From NCBI GenBank assembly GCA_023410595.1, contig JAEYPO010000002.1, positions 1 to 64,000 on the forward strand: a stretch of 64,000 nt of DNA, in the 5' to 3' direction. The translations under genes and the position numbers were made by a program. The notes under the pieces were generated by a model that saw only the letters and a program-made list of their open reading frames with translations, ran no database searches and was not told the origin of the DNA. The DNA is from Bacillota bacterium. Its GTDB lineage: Bacteria > Bacillota > Clostridia > Christensenellales > SZUA-584. Positions 26,014 through 33,504 of the stretch are shown here, piece by piece. Positions within the stretch are counted from its first letter, which is position 1; each line of letters begins with the position of its first letter.

Positions 26014-26057
26014 AGGCGCGTATCATGCCAAAAAGGCGGGTATGCGTTTTTTTGTTT
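26014..26057 (+). terminator. Possible terminator after the 35-aa gene
   Basis: CGCGTATCATGCC and GGCGGGTATGCG form an imperfect stem around AAAAA, followed by TTTTTTT. Confidence 0.5.
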
Positions 26058-26063
26058 ATTGCT

Positions 26064-26276
26064 GTCACTCTGAGGAAGCGCAGCGCCCGAAGAATACCAT
26101 GAATTTTCTTATATATAATTGACAGATGATGATAGATATGTTATTAGAAAGCATATTCATATATGGTATATAAAACAATATGGAAACATAATCTATTAAA
26201 TCTATTGGCACAGGGAAAAGCAGCATTATTACTGTCATTCTGAGGAAGCGCAGCGCCCCGAAGAATCCCATGGAAT
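26064..26276. repeat. Two R5 repeats upstream of the GIY-YIG gene
   Basis: GTCACTCTGAGGAAGCGCAG plus CGCCCGAAGAATACCATG-AAT (26064-26105) and GTCATTCTGAGGAAGCGCAG plus CGCCCCGAAGAATCCCATGG (26234-26273) are direct repeats about 170 bases apart. Inverted relatives lie downstream of the gene. Confidence 0.8.
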
Positions 26277-26309
26277 CTGATTGAATATAACGTCTATGAG
26301 GATGAAGTT

Positions 26310-26594
26310 ATGTATTATGTCTATATACTGACGAATCAATATAACACCGTACTCTACACCGGTGTGACAAATAACCTTGAACGGCGATTGTATGAACATA
26401 AAAATAAGCTGATTAACGGATTTACGAAAAAGTATAACGTGGACAAGCTTGTTTATTTTGAACAAACAGATAATATAAACTCTGCAATCGCGAGAGAGAA
26501 GCAGATAAAAGGCTGGATAAGGAAGAAAAAAGACGAACTTATTGCGAGCATAAATGCAGAGTGGAAGGACTTATCAGAAGATTGGAGCAGGTAA
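26310..26594 (+). CDS. GIY-YIG nuclease domain protein
   Basis: 94 residues, essentially a bare GIY-YIG domain: YYVYILTN and VLYTGVTNNL provide the two motif strands, ERRLYEHK the catalytic Arg region, and AIAREKQIKGWIRKKK the Glu-containing helix. Proteins of this size are the standalone UvrC-type/YhbQ-like family, whose cellular role is poorly defined. ATGAGG lies upstream at about ten bases. The gene is AT-rich against its background. It is bracketed by R5 repeats: two forward copies before it and several inverted copies immediately after its stop. This resembles a mobile unit with terminal inverted repeats. Confidence 0.9.
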   Translation: MYYVYILTNQYNTVLYTGVTNNLERRLYEHKNKLINGFTKKYNVDKLVYFEQTDNINSAIAREKQIKGWIRKKKDELIASINAEWKDLSEDWSR

Positions 26595-26870
26595 TATGAA
26601 GGGGATCCTTCGCAAGCTTTCGCTATGCGGAATGACAGAATGACACAGGGGATTCTTCGCAAGCTCAGAATGACAGCATAGTACAGGGGATTCTTCGCAG
26701 GCTCAGGATGACAGCATGCAGGGGATCCTTCGCGGGCTTTCGCTTTACCGGACGGGATGACATTTGGTCGGGGGATTCTTCGCAGGCCGTCAGGCTAAAG
26801 CCTTCTCGCGATAGCGGACGGAATGAAGATTAACCGCAGGCTTTCGCTATAGCGGACGGGATGATCATTG
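26595..26870. repeat. Run of inverted R5 repeats downstream of the GIY-YIG gene
   Basis: Four or more units of the form GGGGAT-CTTCGCAAGC-(TTTCGCTATG)-CGGAATGACA occur at about 26602-26642, 26648-26678, 26688-26715, 26718-26763 and 26770-26865. They are inverted relative to the two copies before the gene and partly degenerate. Nothing coding is visible. Confidence 0.75.
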
Positions 26871-26874
26871 TTGT

Positions 26875-26903
26875 ATAAAAAAGGGCGAACAGCGTTCGCC
26901 CTC
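26875..26903 (-). terminator. Terminator of the LCP gene
   Basis: Minus strand: GGGCGAAC, loop GCT, GTTCGCCC, then TTTTTT. Confidence 0.85.
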
Positions 26904-26923
26904 TAGCTTGCGATGGAAAACCG

Positions 26924-28156
26924 TTAAGGAGCGGCCGGGGCCGAAGCTTCGGAATTCGCGGGCGAGGTCTGCGGGCTTTCCTGCGTACCGGGGTCCTTTA
27001 ACTCCTCGGCGCCGGGTTCCGGCGCATCCTCAGGGTCCGAATCCTTGTCTTTGCCCGTGTTCTGCGGCGGGGTATGAGCCAGTACGTATTTTAAGTCGTG
27101 CTTTTTGTCTATTTCTATCTCTTCGCCGAATATCTCTTTTACAAGATCGGCCTTCGCATTCTGGTCCAGCAAATAGAAGTATACGCCGTACGCCCAGTGG
27201 TATCCGCCTTTGAGCACGTGCCTGTTGATGTTGCTAAGGTCGTCAAAGCCGGAGAAGAATATGCCGAGCGCGCATACCTGCTCAAACGACAGGTTGGTAT
27301 ACACCATGTCCTTAAGCGAATCGTATATGGGGCCGACGTTCTCTATCTTACCGTTTTGCTTCAGCGTTTTAAGCACAGCGACCAGCATTTGCTGCTGGCG
27401 TTCCTGGCGCTCGATATCCTTGCCATTGCCGATGCCCTTGCGCAGGCGGCAGTAGGTCAGCACCTGCTGGCCGTCGAGAAGCTGGTAACCTTCGCTCAGC
27501 GTAACGCCGTCAAGCGACGCGCTTATGTCAACGTCATAATACACGCCGCCGATAGCGTCGACGAGCGCTTTCAGTCCGTCCATATCAGCGGCCACGTAAT
27601 AGTTTACGGGCAGGCCGCCGAAAACGCCGCTTATCGTATCACAGGCGTTCAAAAAGCCGCTGTGGCACATGCCTCCGCCGAAATATGCCGCAGAATTGAC
27701 CTTGTAAAGCTTGCCCGTAGCGTTGGTGACAGTAACGTAGCTGTCGCGCGGCACCGTTATCATATCGACTTTTTGCTTGTCAAAGTCGATGCTTACGAGC
27801 AGCATGGTATCCGTGCGAAAATCCTCTCTTGTGCCGTCTTCCCGTTCGGTGTTGCTGTCCATGCCGAGTATGAGTATGTTGACGCGGTCGGTCTTGAATT
27901 CGTCGCGCAGGCTGGGCTGAGTCGTTTTGACGGGCGTCGCCTCCGGCGCAGCAGACGGCGTTGCCAACGCGTGAGAAGTGGCCTGTGTATTGAAGGCGGC
28001 TTTAGGATTGATGACGGTACGGTATATGAAAAGGCCGACGATAATAAGCGCGGCCGCAAGCACCGCAAACAAAGAAAGCTTGAGCGCCTTTTTTACAGTC
28101 ATCGTTTTAAACCAGCGGGCTATTCTGTTTTTCAGGACATGTAATCTGTACTTCAT
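26924..28156 (-). CDS. LytR-CpsA-Psr (LCP) family glycopolymer ligase
   Basis: 410 residues from ATG 28156 (MKYRLHVLKNR). A TATAAT ends nine bases before this ATG, so either the mRNA is nearly leaderless or translation begins at the ATG encoding MTVKKALK further in. One membrane helix (about 35-57), a Ser/Thr/Pro linker, then the LCP domain: ILILGMDSNTEREDGTREDF with the DxR-type region, RTDTMLLVSI, ITVPRDSYV, and the conserved Arg region CRLRKGIGNGKDIERQERQQ. A Pro/Glu/Ser-rich tail follows residue 355. LCP enzymes transfer undecaprenyl-linked wall glycopolymers to peptidoglycan outside the membrane. It has its own promoter and terminator. Confidence 0.92.
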   Translation of the reverse strand: MKYRLHVLKNRIARWFKTMTVKKALKLSLFAVLAAALIIVGLFIYRTVINPKAAFNTQATSHALATPSAAPEATPVKTTQPSLRDEFKTDRVNILILGMDSNTEREDGTREDFRTDTMLLVSIDFDKQKVDMITVPRDSYVTVTNATGKLYKVNSAAYFGGGMCHSGFLNACDTISGVFGGLPVNYYVAADMDGLKALVDAIGGVYYDVDISASLDGVTLSEGYQLLDGQQVLTYCRLRKGIGNGKDIERQERQQQMLVAVLKTLKQNGKIENVGPIYDSLKDMVYTNLSFEQVCALGIFFSGFDDLSNINRHVLKGGYHWAYGVYFYLLDQNAKADLVKEIFGEEIEIDKKHDLKYVLAHTPPQNTGKDKDSDPEDAPEPGAEELKDPGTQESPQTSPANSEASAPAAP

Positions 28157-28165
28157 TTTCGCAAT

Positions 28166-28204
28166 ATTATACCATAAATACAAATAATTATACCATTCAT
28201 TATA
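28166..28204 (-). promoter_or_regulatory. Promoter region of the LCP gene with three TATAAT boxes
   Basis: On the minus strand TATAAT occurs at 28171-28166, 28192-28187 and 28204-28199. None has a consensus -35 at 17 bases. The nearest box is only nine bases from the presumed ATG, so the more distal boxes, or a downstream start codon, may be the ones used. Confidence 0.5.
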
Positions 28205-28321
28205 CTTCTTTTTTGCGCCGTGTAAAGAGAAAAAGAAAAATGTTATAAAAAGGAACGATTGCTTAAAAATCAGCGGTAATTAAAAGCTGTTTCATAGTCT
28301 GCGAACCAAGAAATACAGGCA

Positions 28322-29119
28322 TTAAGCGCCCTCCAGCCATTTTTTCTGGGCGGCGGCCCAGCGGCCGTGCAGCAGGCTTGCTATCCACGTTCCGGGCACG
28401 AGCCTGCCCGCGACGCTTAAAAGCCGGTTGAGCGCGCCGGGTATATATATACGCCTGCCAAGCAACGCTCTTGCTATCGTGCGGCGCGCCACCTTTTCCA
28501 GCTTGTTTGTGGTGACATTGCCCCAGAAGCCCTGGGATGTTATGCCCGCTATGGCTTCGCTGGTGGTGGCAAGGCCTCCCGGACAAAGCGCGAGCACATT
28601 GACGTTATCGCCTTTAAGCTCCTGGCCGAGCGCTATGGAAAAATCAAATAAAAACCGTTTTGACGCGGCGTACGTTGCCTTTAAGGGTATGGGGTACATA
28701 GACGCGAGGCTGGATACGTTGACGATATATAGAGGTAGCCCCTGCGGCTTTCTCTCGAGCGCGGCGTGCGTTAAGCGCAGCGTCGCCGCTATGTTGAGCT
28801 GCACTATGTCGTCTATGAGCCGCCGCTCGCGCCCCAGAAAGCTGCCTTCGAAGTCTACGCCCGCGATATTTAATAGCATGCGGGGGACTATGCCGAGCGA
28901 GTCCATATGCTCAAGCATAGCGTCCACAGAAGCGGGACCCGTAAGATCGCACGGCATTATGTGCACGTCTGCGCCGTAACGCCTCGTTATGCCTTCCTTT
29001 ATGTTAATAAGAGCCGCCTCGCTTATATCCGTTAAAAAGAGGCTGTAACCGCGCCGCGCGCATTCGCATGCCATGGCGCGCCCGAGGCCTCCCGCCGCGC
29101 CCGTAATAATTGCCGTCAT
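28322..29119 (-). CDS. Short-chain dehydrogenase/reductase
   Basis: 265 residues with the classical SDR layout: the dinucleotide-binding TGAAGGLG near residue 7, LNIAGV, VNVSSLAS holding the catalytic Ser, and YAASK (Tyr/Lys pair near 155-159), then PGG after the active site. It should reduce or oxidise a carbonyl/alcohol substrate with NAD(P)H in the cytosol. The C-terminus (TWIASLLHGRWAAAQKKWLE) is extended and amphipathic, as in membrane-lipid-modifying SDRs, though the substrate is open. It overlaps the upstream SDR by four bases (ATGA) and is the last gene of the PadR operon. Confidence 0.92.
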   Translation of the reverse strand: MTAIITGAAGGLGRAMACECARRGYSLFLTDISEAALINIKEGITRRYGADVHIMPCDLTGPASVDAMLEHMDSLGIVPRMLLNIAGVDFEGSFLGRERRLIDDIVQLNIAATLRLTHAALERKPQGLPLYIVNVSSLASMYPIPLKATYAASKRFLFDFSIALGQELKGDNVNVLALCPGGLATTSEAIAGITSQGFWGNVTTNKLEKVARRTIARALLGRRIYIPGALNRLLSVAGRLVPGTWIASLLHGRWAAAQKKWLEGA

Positions 29120-29973
29120 TTGCTATCATCTCCTTCGCCGAACGTTATGCCGCAGAGCCTTTCGCTTAGCTCAAATAGCCGTTTTCCGTCCTCCGGGCTG
29201 CTGGCGCGAGTGTCGTGGCGGCACACGCACTTATCTCGAAAATACAGTCCGGCGGGGTCGTTTTCGCAGAGGTACACATACGTCTGGGCGACTGTTTCGG
29301 GCTTTACGCCCCTGCGTCTTTGCAGTTCCCAGAACGCCTTGGTTATGCCGCCCGTCTGCTTGGAGCCTATGCCGGTGTTAACGAGGCCGGGGTCGACTAC
29401 ATACGCGCGCACGCCTTCTTTGCCGTACCAGCGGTTGAACTCGCAGGCGAACAGCATCTGCGCGTACTTCGACTGCTTATACGCCCTGAGCGGGTTGTAG
29501 CGCTTCTCCAGCATTATGTCGTTCCAGCGCATCTTCGCGTGTTTGTGCGAGTTGCTGCCCGTCAGTATAACCTTGCCGCCCGAAGCTTTTAAGTATTTGA
29601 GAAGCCGGTGCGTGAGCAGGAAGCCCGCGAGGTAGTTGAGAGCGAACTGCAGCTCGTATCCCTGCTCGGTGGTCGTATACCAGTTTCTGACGCCGCCCGC
29701 GTTGCTTATAAGAGCGTCGAGCCCGCCGCCATGCTCATCCAGCATCGAGCATAATTCGTCCGCGACGCGGCATACGCAGCTTTGCTGGGCGAGGTCGGCG
29801 CATACGAACGCAACATCAGCGCCCGGCACTGCTTTTTTCAGCTCCGTTAAAGCAGCGTCGCTGTGTTCTTTAGTACGGCCCACGCCTATAATGCGCCAGC
29901 CGCGCTCTAACAGCGCCCGCGCCGCCTCGTAACCAATACCCGACGTCGCGCCCGTTATAATCGCTGTCTTCAT
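29116..29973 (-). CDS. Short-chain dehydrogenase/reductase
   Basis: 285 residues, starting at an ATG that overlaps the previous gene's TGA (TGATG) behind AGGAGG; a GTG one codon earlier is also possible. SDR features: TGATSGIG (residues 8-15), ISNAGGVRN, LTGSNSHKH, and YKQSKYAQ with the Tyr/Lys pair. It resembles retinol-dehydrogenase-like or protochlorophyllide-reductase-like SDRs in its second half (VVDPGLVNTGIGSKQTGG). It is translationally coupled to the SDR that follows, suggesting sequential or paired redox steps on the same type of substrate, which cannot be identified here. Confidence 0.92.
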   Translation of the reverse strand: MKTAIITGATSGIGYEAARALLERGWRIIGVGRTKEHSDAALTELKKAVPGADVAFVCADLAQQSCVCRVADELCSMLDEHGGGLDALISNAGGVRNWYTTTEQGYELQFALNYLAGFLLTHRLLKYLKASGGKVILTGSNSHKHAKMRWNDIMLEKRYNPLRAYKQSKYAQMLFACEFNRWYGKEGVRAYVVDPGLVNTGIGSKQTGGITKAFWELQRRRGVKPETVAQTYVYLCENDPAGLYFRDKCVCRHDTRASSPEDGKRLFELSERLCGITFGEGDDSK

Positions 29974-30392
29974 CACTCTATACCTCCTGTGACGCTCTGC
30001 TTAAAGTAATCTTCAGGGACGTATATCGTTAATCTCAGCTCGTAAGGCTGAGGGAAGAACCCGAAAAAGTCGTCCGGGAACGGTGTTTCAGTTATATGCA
30101 GCACTCCGTTTTCTACGCTGAAGCTCAGCATGTCGTCGAGGTCTATAGACCCGGGCCGCCACGCTTTTACGTAAGCGTCTACGCTGTACCCGTACTTGGA
30201 CGGTTGTAACATTACCGGCTCGTGGCACGGGTCGGAAAACATGATGGAATCGAACGGCTCGCTTATGACGTATGTTTTCGCATCTTCGCGGGACATTAAA
30301 GTCCCCGTGCCGATTATGACGCCTATAACGGCGGCGCAGCCTATAAAGCCTATGGCGAGGCCTATCCACAAAAGCTTCGTTTTCCTGCCCAT
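29973..30392 (-). CDS. Membrane-anchored protein with a truncated DUF4097-like beta domain
   Basis: 139 residues: an N-terminal membrane helix (LLWIGLAIGFIGCAAVIGVI) and an extracytoplasmic beta-rich part (YVISEPFDSIMFSDPCHEPV, FSVENGVLHITETP, YELRLTIYVPEDYFKQ). Genes in this position behind PadR and DUF1700 genes usually encode DUF4097 adhesin-like beta-helix proteins of about 250-350 residues. This one stops much earlier, at PEDYFKQSVTGGIE, just where the repeating strands would begin, so it may be shortened. It overlaps the following SDR start by one base and directly follows the DUF1700 gene. Confidence 0.7.
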   Translation of the reverse strand: MGRKTKLLWIGLAIGFIGCAAVIGVIIGTGTLMSREDAKTYVISEPFDSIMFSDPCHEPVMLQPSKYGYSVDAYVKAWRPGSIDLDDMLSFSVENGVLHITETPFPDDFFGFFPQPYELRLTIYVPEDYFKQSVTGGIE

Positions 30393-30968
30393 TCAGACGC
30401 CTCCTTCCAGAGCGGACTTGCGCATGCGCATATGCATCATTTTCCGTGCGGCCAGCGGCAGCCTTACTATAGTAAGCTTCCAAAGCGCTGCCGTACCTTT
30501 CCACCAGAGCGCGCCGCCGCATGAGAGCATCAGCGCTGCGAAAAACGCCAGCAGTGCGTATATGTATAAGCCCCTGCTGAGCTCGAGAACCAGCATGGCC
30601 ACGCACCCGGCGCCGCCCGTCATCAGCGCGGCGGCCGCGCCGAACAGCGTCAGCGTAAGCGACAGGCAGCCCAGGTACATAAGCACGATAAGCAGCCCGC
30701 CGCCTATCTTATAGCTTATTATCGCGCCCAACATGCGCAGCGTATTTTTAATGCCCTTGTATTCTACGACTCTGTTTGCGGCGCTCTCGGCGGAATACAT
30801 GCGCGCGAGTATGCGCGGGTCGCCGAGCTCGGAGGCTATCTCCAGTTCGCTTTTGCCGGATTCTTTGCCTATCTCGAAATGTTCCCGGAAGTCCTGCAGT
30901 ATGTCTTCCTTTTCGTCCGACCGCATGTGTTTTAATGATGCGGAAAACGCAGCTAAGAAATCATTCAT
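30393..30968 (-). CDS. DUF1700/HAAS-domain membrane protein
   Basis: 191 residues. The N-terminal 65 residues are the HAAS-type helical domain (HMRSDEKEDILQDFREHFEI, SELEIASELGDPRILARMY), typical of PadR-linked membrane proteins. About four helices follow (ISYKIGGGLLIVLMYLGCLS; ALMTGGAGCVAMLVL; YIYALLAFFAALMLS). It overlaps the PadR gene by eight bases and directly precedes the DUF4097-like gene. The trio is a known layout in which the membrane proteins are thought to sense envelope or antimicrobial stress. That role is from context, not from these residues. Confidence 0.88.
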   Translation of the reverse strand: MNDFLAAFSASLKHMRSDEKEDILQDFREHFEIGKESGKSELEIASELGDPRILARMYSAESAANRVVEYKGIKNTLRMLGAIISYKIGGGLLIVLMYLGCLSLTLTLFGAAAALMTGGAGCVAMLVLELSRGLYIYALLAFFAALMLSCGGALWWKGTAALWKLTIVRLPLAARKMMHMRMRKSALEGGV

Positions 30969-31278
30969 CTCTATCCTCCATGAGCTCCGCTACAGCGCCC
31001 GTAAATTCGAGCCAGTCGGCGCGAAGCTCGCGCTCTAAAAGCCTGCCCTTTTCGGTAAGCGTATAGTATTTTCTCGGAGGGCCGCCCGATGCGTCTGAAA
31101 GATACGTATCGCAATAGCCGTCCGCTTTGAGCTTTCGGAGCAGCGGATACAGCGTGCCCTGCGCTATCTGTATCGTCCGTGATATCTTATCCGCGAGCTC
31201 ATAGCCGTACGCGTCGCGCTTTTTAAGCTGCGTAAGCACGCACATCTCGAGCACGCCTTTTTTGAACTGCGCGTTCAT
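30961..31278 (-). CDS. PadR family transcriptional regulator
   Basis: 105 residues forming a PadR winged helix: KKGVLEMCVLTQLKKRDAYG, YELADKI, IAQGTLYPLLRKLKADGY (recognition helix and wing) and GGPPRKYYTLTEKGRLLERE, plus a short C-terminal dimerisation helix. These repressors act as dimers and often control the membrane genes that follow them. It is the first gene of the operon. The inverted repeat that covers the -10 box is the probable binding site. AAGGAG lies ahead of the ATG. A second PadR/HAAS unit is at 52158-52493. Confidence 0.95.
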   Translation of the reverse strand: MNAQFKKGVLEMCVLTQLKKRDAYGYELADKISRTIQIAQGTLYPLLRKLKADGYCDTYLSDASGGPPRKYYTLTEKGRLLERELRADWLEFTGAVAELMEDRDE

Positions 31279-31301
31279 TGCGACTCCTTGTGATTATTGT
31301 C

Positions 31302-31326
31302 CACTACTGTATTATATTCTGTAGTG
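31302..31326 (-). promoter_or_regulatory. PadR operator overlapping a -10 box
   Basis: CACTAC and GTAGTG are six-base arms around a 13-base AT-rich core that contains TATAAT on the minus strand. The site sits 24 bases before the PadR start codon. A repressor bound here would block RNA polymerase, consistent with autoregulation. Confidence 0.6.
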
Positions 31327-31724
31327 AATAGAATATAACACGTGAGGGCTTGAAATGCAAGGGGGCTTATGAAAAATTTATAAATCTAAAGATGCGAAGC
31401 AAATAAGGGGACAATGCAGCTGTGGAGGGAAGAGGCGTTAATGACTCGTGAGCACGCAGGTGGGCATCCAAAGGACGACTATTAAACAAACAATAATATA
31501 ATGCATGCTTTATTCTGGTTTGAATTACAGGTAAAGCGTAAGCGCTACGAGTTTACAAAAATCGCAATAAGGAATATAATAAATATATATTATTGAGTTG
31601 TTTGGTCAGGTAAAGCAATCAAGCGGAAATCTCATGAAAATATGAGTTTCCGTTTTTTGTTTTAGCAGATGGATTTGGCTTGGATATTTTAGAAGAAAGC
31701 TAATAGAAGAGACGAGGTAAAACT
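31327..31724. other. Gene-free stretch with one terminator-like hairpin
   Basis: At 31624-31658 CGGAAA-T-CTCAT pairs with ATGAGTTTCCG around GAAAAT, followed by TTTTTT. This is a good plus-strand terminator with no visible gene before it. Either a short RNA or a lost gene lies between about 31480 and 31620. Nothing else is supported. Confidence 0.45.
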
Positions 31725-32039
31725 ATGATTCAAAGGAGCCCAGAGAAGCACAGAGGCGGATATTTCATCCGGGTCTTATTATGCAGCGGGACGAGTCTTG
31801 ATCCAATGGGTGATGAAGAGCTATCTATATTCTGCCAATGCGGAAGTGAGGAGCCTTCAATTGCTGATATTGATAAAGAGCGCTTGCTTCGGTGGGTGAA
31901 TAATAACCCGGCTTGTATAAAAAATCAAAGCAATGAACGGTATAGGATCTCCGAAGATATTGATGCAATGTCCGTTATTTTTCTTACGGATCGCGAAATT
32001 CAAGCCTGCCGTAATGCAAACCGTATTTTCCCATGCTAG
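31725..32039 (+). CDS. Hypothetical 104-aa protein
   Basis: The ATG at 31725 follows ACGAGGT at seven bases. The product has a mixed, globular composition with CQCGSEEPSIADIDKERLLR, WVNNNPACIKN and VIFLTDREIQACRNANRIF, and five cysteines but no clear zinc motif. No family recognised. It is AT-rich like the surrounding region. A hairpin (CACCAGAA / TTCTGGTG, 32106-32131) stands downstream. The ribosome site and composition make it likely real. Confidence 0.6.
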   Translation: MIQRSPEKHRGGYFIRVLLCSGTSLDPMGDEELSIFCQCGSEEPSIADIDKERLLRWVNNNPACIKNQSNERYRISEDIDAMSVIFLTDREIQACRNANRIFPC

Positions 32040-32105
32040 TAATTATGTACAAAGCAATTGTTTTGCCGGAGTGAAACGCGGAAGTTGTTTTCAAGAGCCT
32101 CTTCA

Positions 32106-32137
32106 CACCAGAATATCATTTACTTCTGGTGCAAAAA
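32106..32137. terminator. Hairpin between convergent genes
   Basis: CACCAGAA and TTCTGGTG pair around a ten-base loop. The T-run is weak on the plus strand (GCAAAAAGCC follows), so function on the plus strand is uncertain. Confidence 0.4.
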
Positions 32138-32162
32138 GCCTAAGACGTCATTGCTACTTATG

Positions 32163-32345
32163 TTAATTACACCCGAACCCTGAGCCGCCTCCGCAGCAGC
32201 AAAGAAGCAGGATAGGCAATATGCAGCCAATGCCGTTCCCACCAAACCCTCCGTCCCCGCACCCGCCTGTATTACAGCCGAAACCATCGCCGCAACAACA
32301 AAGAAGTAATAAGATGATTAATATTGAGCTATTATTTCCGAACAA
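32163..32345 (-). CDS. Cys/Gly-rich small protein, spore-coat-like
   Basis: 60 residues, starting at TTG 32345 behind AGGAGGT with seven bases between. Two LLLCCCG blocks (LILLLLCCCGDGFG and ILLLCCCGGGSGFG) separated by GGCGDGGFGGNGIGC make it a tandem Leu-Cys-Gly repeat. Similar short high-cysteine proteins are widespread in spore-forming Clostridia, where annotation pipelines have called them chorion-class high-cysteine proteins. A coat or membrane role in sporulation is inferred. Together with the SASP gene it supports a spore-former. The plus-strand overlap has no ribosome site. Confidence 0.75.
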   Translation of the reverse strand: MFGNNSSILIILLLLCCCGDGFGCNTGGCGDGGFGGNGIGCILPILLLCCCGGGSGFGCN

Positions 32346-32530
32346 TTAGTTACCTCCTAAATATATTGATAATTTACTATATGAAAAAACAGTAATATAG
32401 TTCTTACGAAAGAATGATAAAGGTCAAACGTATGTTTGCCTTAAATGTCTTTAGAGATATCCCTTTACATTCGTTTCTAGTTGTGGTAACATTAAAAAGT
32501 ATTCTAAATGTACCGATTGAGTCCACATGG

Positions 32531-32565
32531 TTTGTAAGTCATTCCTTCATTTGATGATTTACAAA
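32531..32565 (+). promoter_or_regulatory. Hairpin in the 5' leader of the cold-shock gene
   Basis: TTTGTAAGTCAT pairs with ATGATTTACAAA (one G-T pair) about 50 bases before the cold-shock start codon, within an AT-rich leader of up to ~150 bases. Long structured leaders are usual for cold-shock mRNAs and let translation respond to temperature. Confidence 0.5.
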
Positions 32566-32616
32566 GCATGTGTTTTTATTTTGTGCAGGATATAGTATTA
32601 AAAGGAGATTTCAATT

Positions 32617-32829
32617 ATGAATAATGGCACGGTAAAATGGTTTAACGCAGAGAAAGGCTATGGATTTATTTCCAACGATGAAGGCGGAGATGATTGTTTT
32701 GTACACTTCTCAGCTATAACGACTGAAGGGTATAAATCTCTTTCGGAGGGACAGAGAGTAACTTATGATACAGAAACAGACCCGAAAAACAAAAACAGGC
32801 TTAGAGCCGTGAATGTATATTTGGCATAA
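32617..32829 (+). CDS. Cold-shock protein (CspA family)
   Basis: 70 residues, the full length of a single cold-shock domain. RNP1 is KGYGFISN (residues 13-20), RNP2 is DCFVHFSAI, and the start NNGTVKWFNAEK is standard. It binds single-stranded RNA/DNA and melts mRNA structure, in the cytosol. AAAGGAG precedes the ATG. The leader carries a hairpin. RpoZ and DegV genes follow on the same strand, with spacing that does not clearly make an operon. Confidence 0.95.
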   Translation: MNNGTVKWFNAEKGYGFISNDEGGDDCFVHFSAITTEGYKSLSEGQRVTYDTETDPKNKNRLRAVNVYLA

Positions 32830-32999
32830 TATTATGAGTTTATCAAGTAAATTACTTTGCGATTTTGAGGATGCCATATTAAATGGCTGCTTGTATCAAA
32901 ACCGGCAGCTATTCTGGATTATTCTCCGATCTGCTGAGACGGGAACAAGCTTTCTGTCATCAATGCTTAAATAGTATATAAAAAGAAAAGAGGAGATCA

Positions 33000-33224
33000 A
33001 TGTTTGATCCATCAATGCCAATAGATGAACGAGAAAATCGTTATATGCTTGCATGCATAATAGGTAAGCGGGCAGTACAATTAAATAAAGGCAGTGAAAC
33101 GCTGACAGACTGTGAATCAAGTAATAATGTGACAGTTGCGATAAATGAGTATAAAGCGAACAGATTAACCTATACGAACAGCGTTGAAAAAGCGGAACAT
33201 ACAAAAATATTAAGAGAGATATAA
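33000..33224 (+). CDS. rpoZ: DNA-directed RNA polymerase omega subunit (RpoZ)
   Basis: 74 residues. The omega/Rpb6 signature is clear: ENRYMLACIIGKRAVQLNKG, then VTVAINEYKANRLTY, matching the helix that clamps the beta-prime C-terminus in RNA polymerase. AGAGGAG precedes the ATG by five bases. In most Bacillota rpoZ follows gmk and precedes priA or coaBC; here it stands alone in an AT-rich stretch between a cold-shock gene and DegV. It may be a relocated single copy or an extra paralogue, which this window cannot decide. The antisense frame is a shadow. Confidence 0.85.
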   Translation: MFDPSMPIDERENRYMLACIIGKRAVQLNKGSETLTDCESSNNVTVAINEYKANRLTYTNSVEKAEHTKILREI

Positions 33225-33255
33225 AGATAATGCTTAATAACATTGTGGGTTTAAA

Positions 33256-33444
33256 ATGAGGGAGAAAAAGTATATTGAGTTTTTGAAGGATATTGTTATC
33301 CCTGAAAGAGGAGAAAAATATCTTAAAAGTGTTAAGTATAGTATCAACGGTGAAACAAGTGAGGAATATATAATTTCAACAAAGAAGAATATAACTTTCA
33401 GCAAATCAAAAGAAGGCGTACTATATATTGTTGGGAGAATATAA
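33256..33444 (+). CDS. Hypothetical 62-aa protein
   Basis: A 62-codon frame, MREKKYIEFLKDIVIPERGE then YLKSVKYSINGETSEEYIIS and a final LYIVGRI. It is Lys/Glu-rich and AT-rich like its neighbours. GTGGG upstream is a poor ribosome site. It lies between rpoZ and degV on the same strand with short gaps, which favours a genuine gene in a small operon, but no family is recognised. Confidence 0.45.
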   Translation: MREKKYIEFLKDIVIPERGEKYLKSVKYSINGETSEEYIISTKKNITFSKSKEGVLYIVGRI

Positions 33445-33504
33445 GGCGATTCCTTGATAACAATTAAGACAGATGGCGATAGAAAATTATGCAAGGGAGG
33501 GCAA

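Noticed and set aside
27098..28144. 348-codon frame antisense to the LCP gene
   Set aside because: A shadow of the LCP gene, without a ribosome site.
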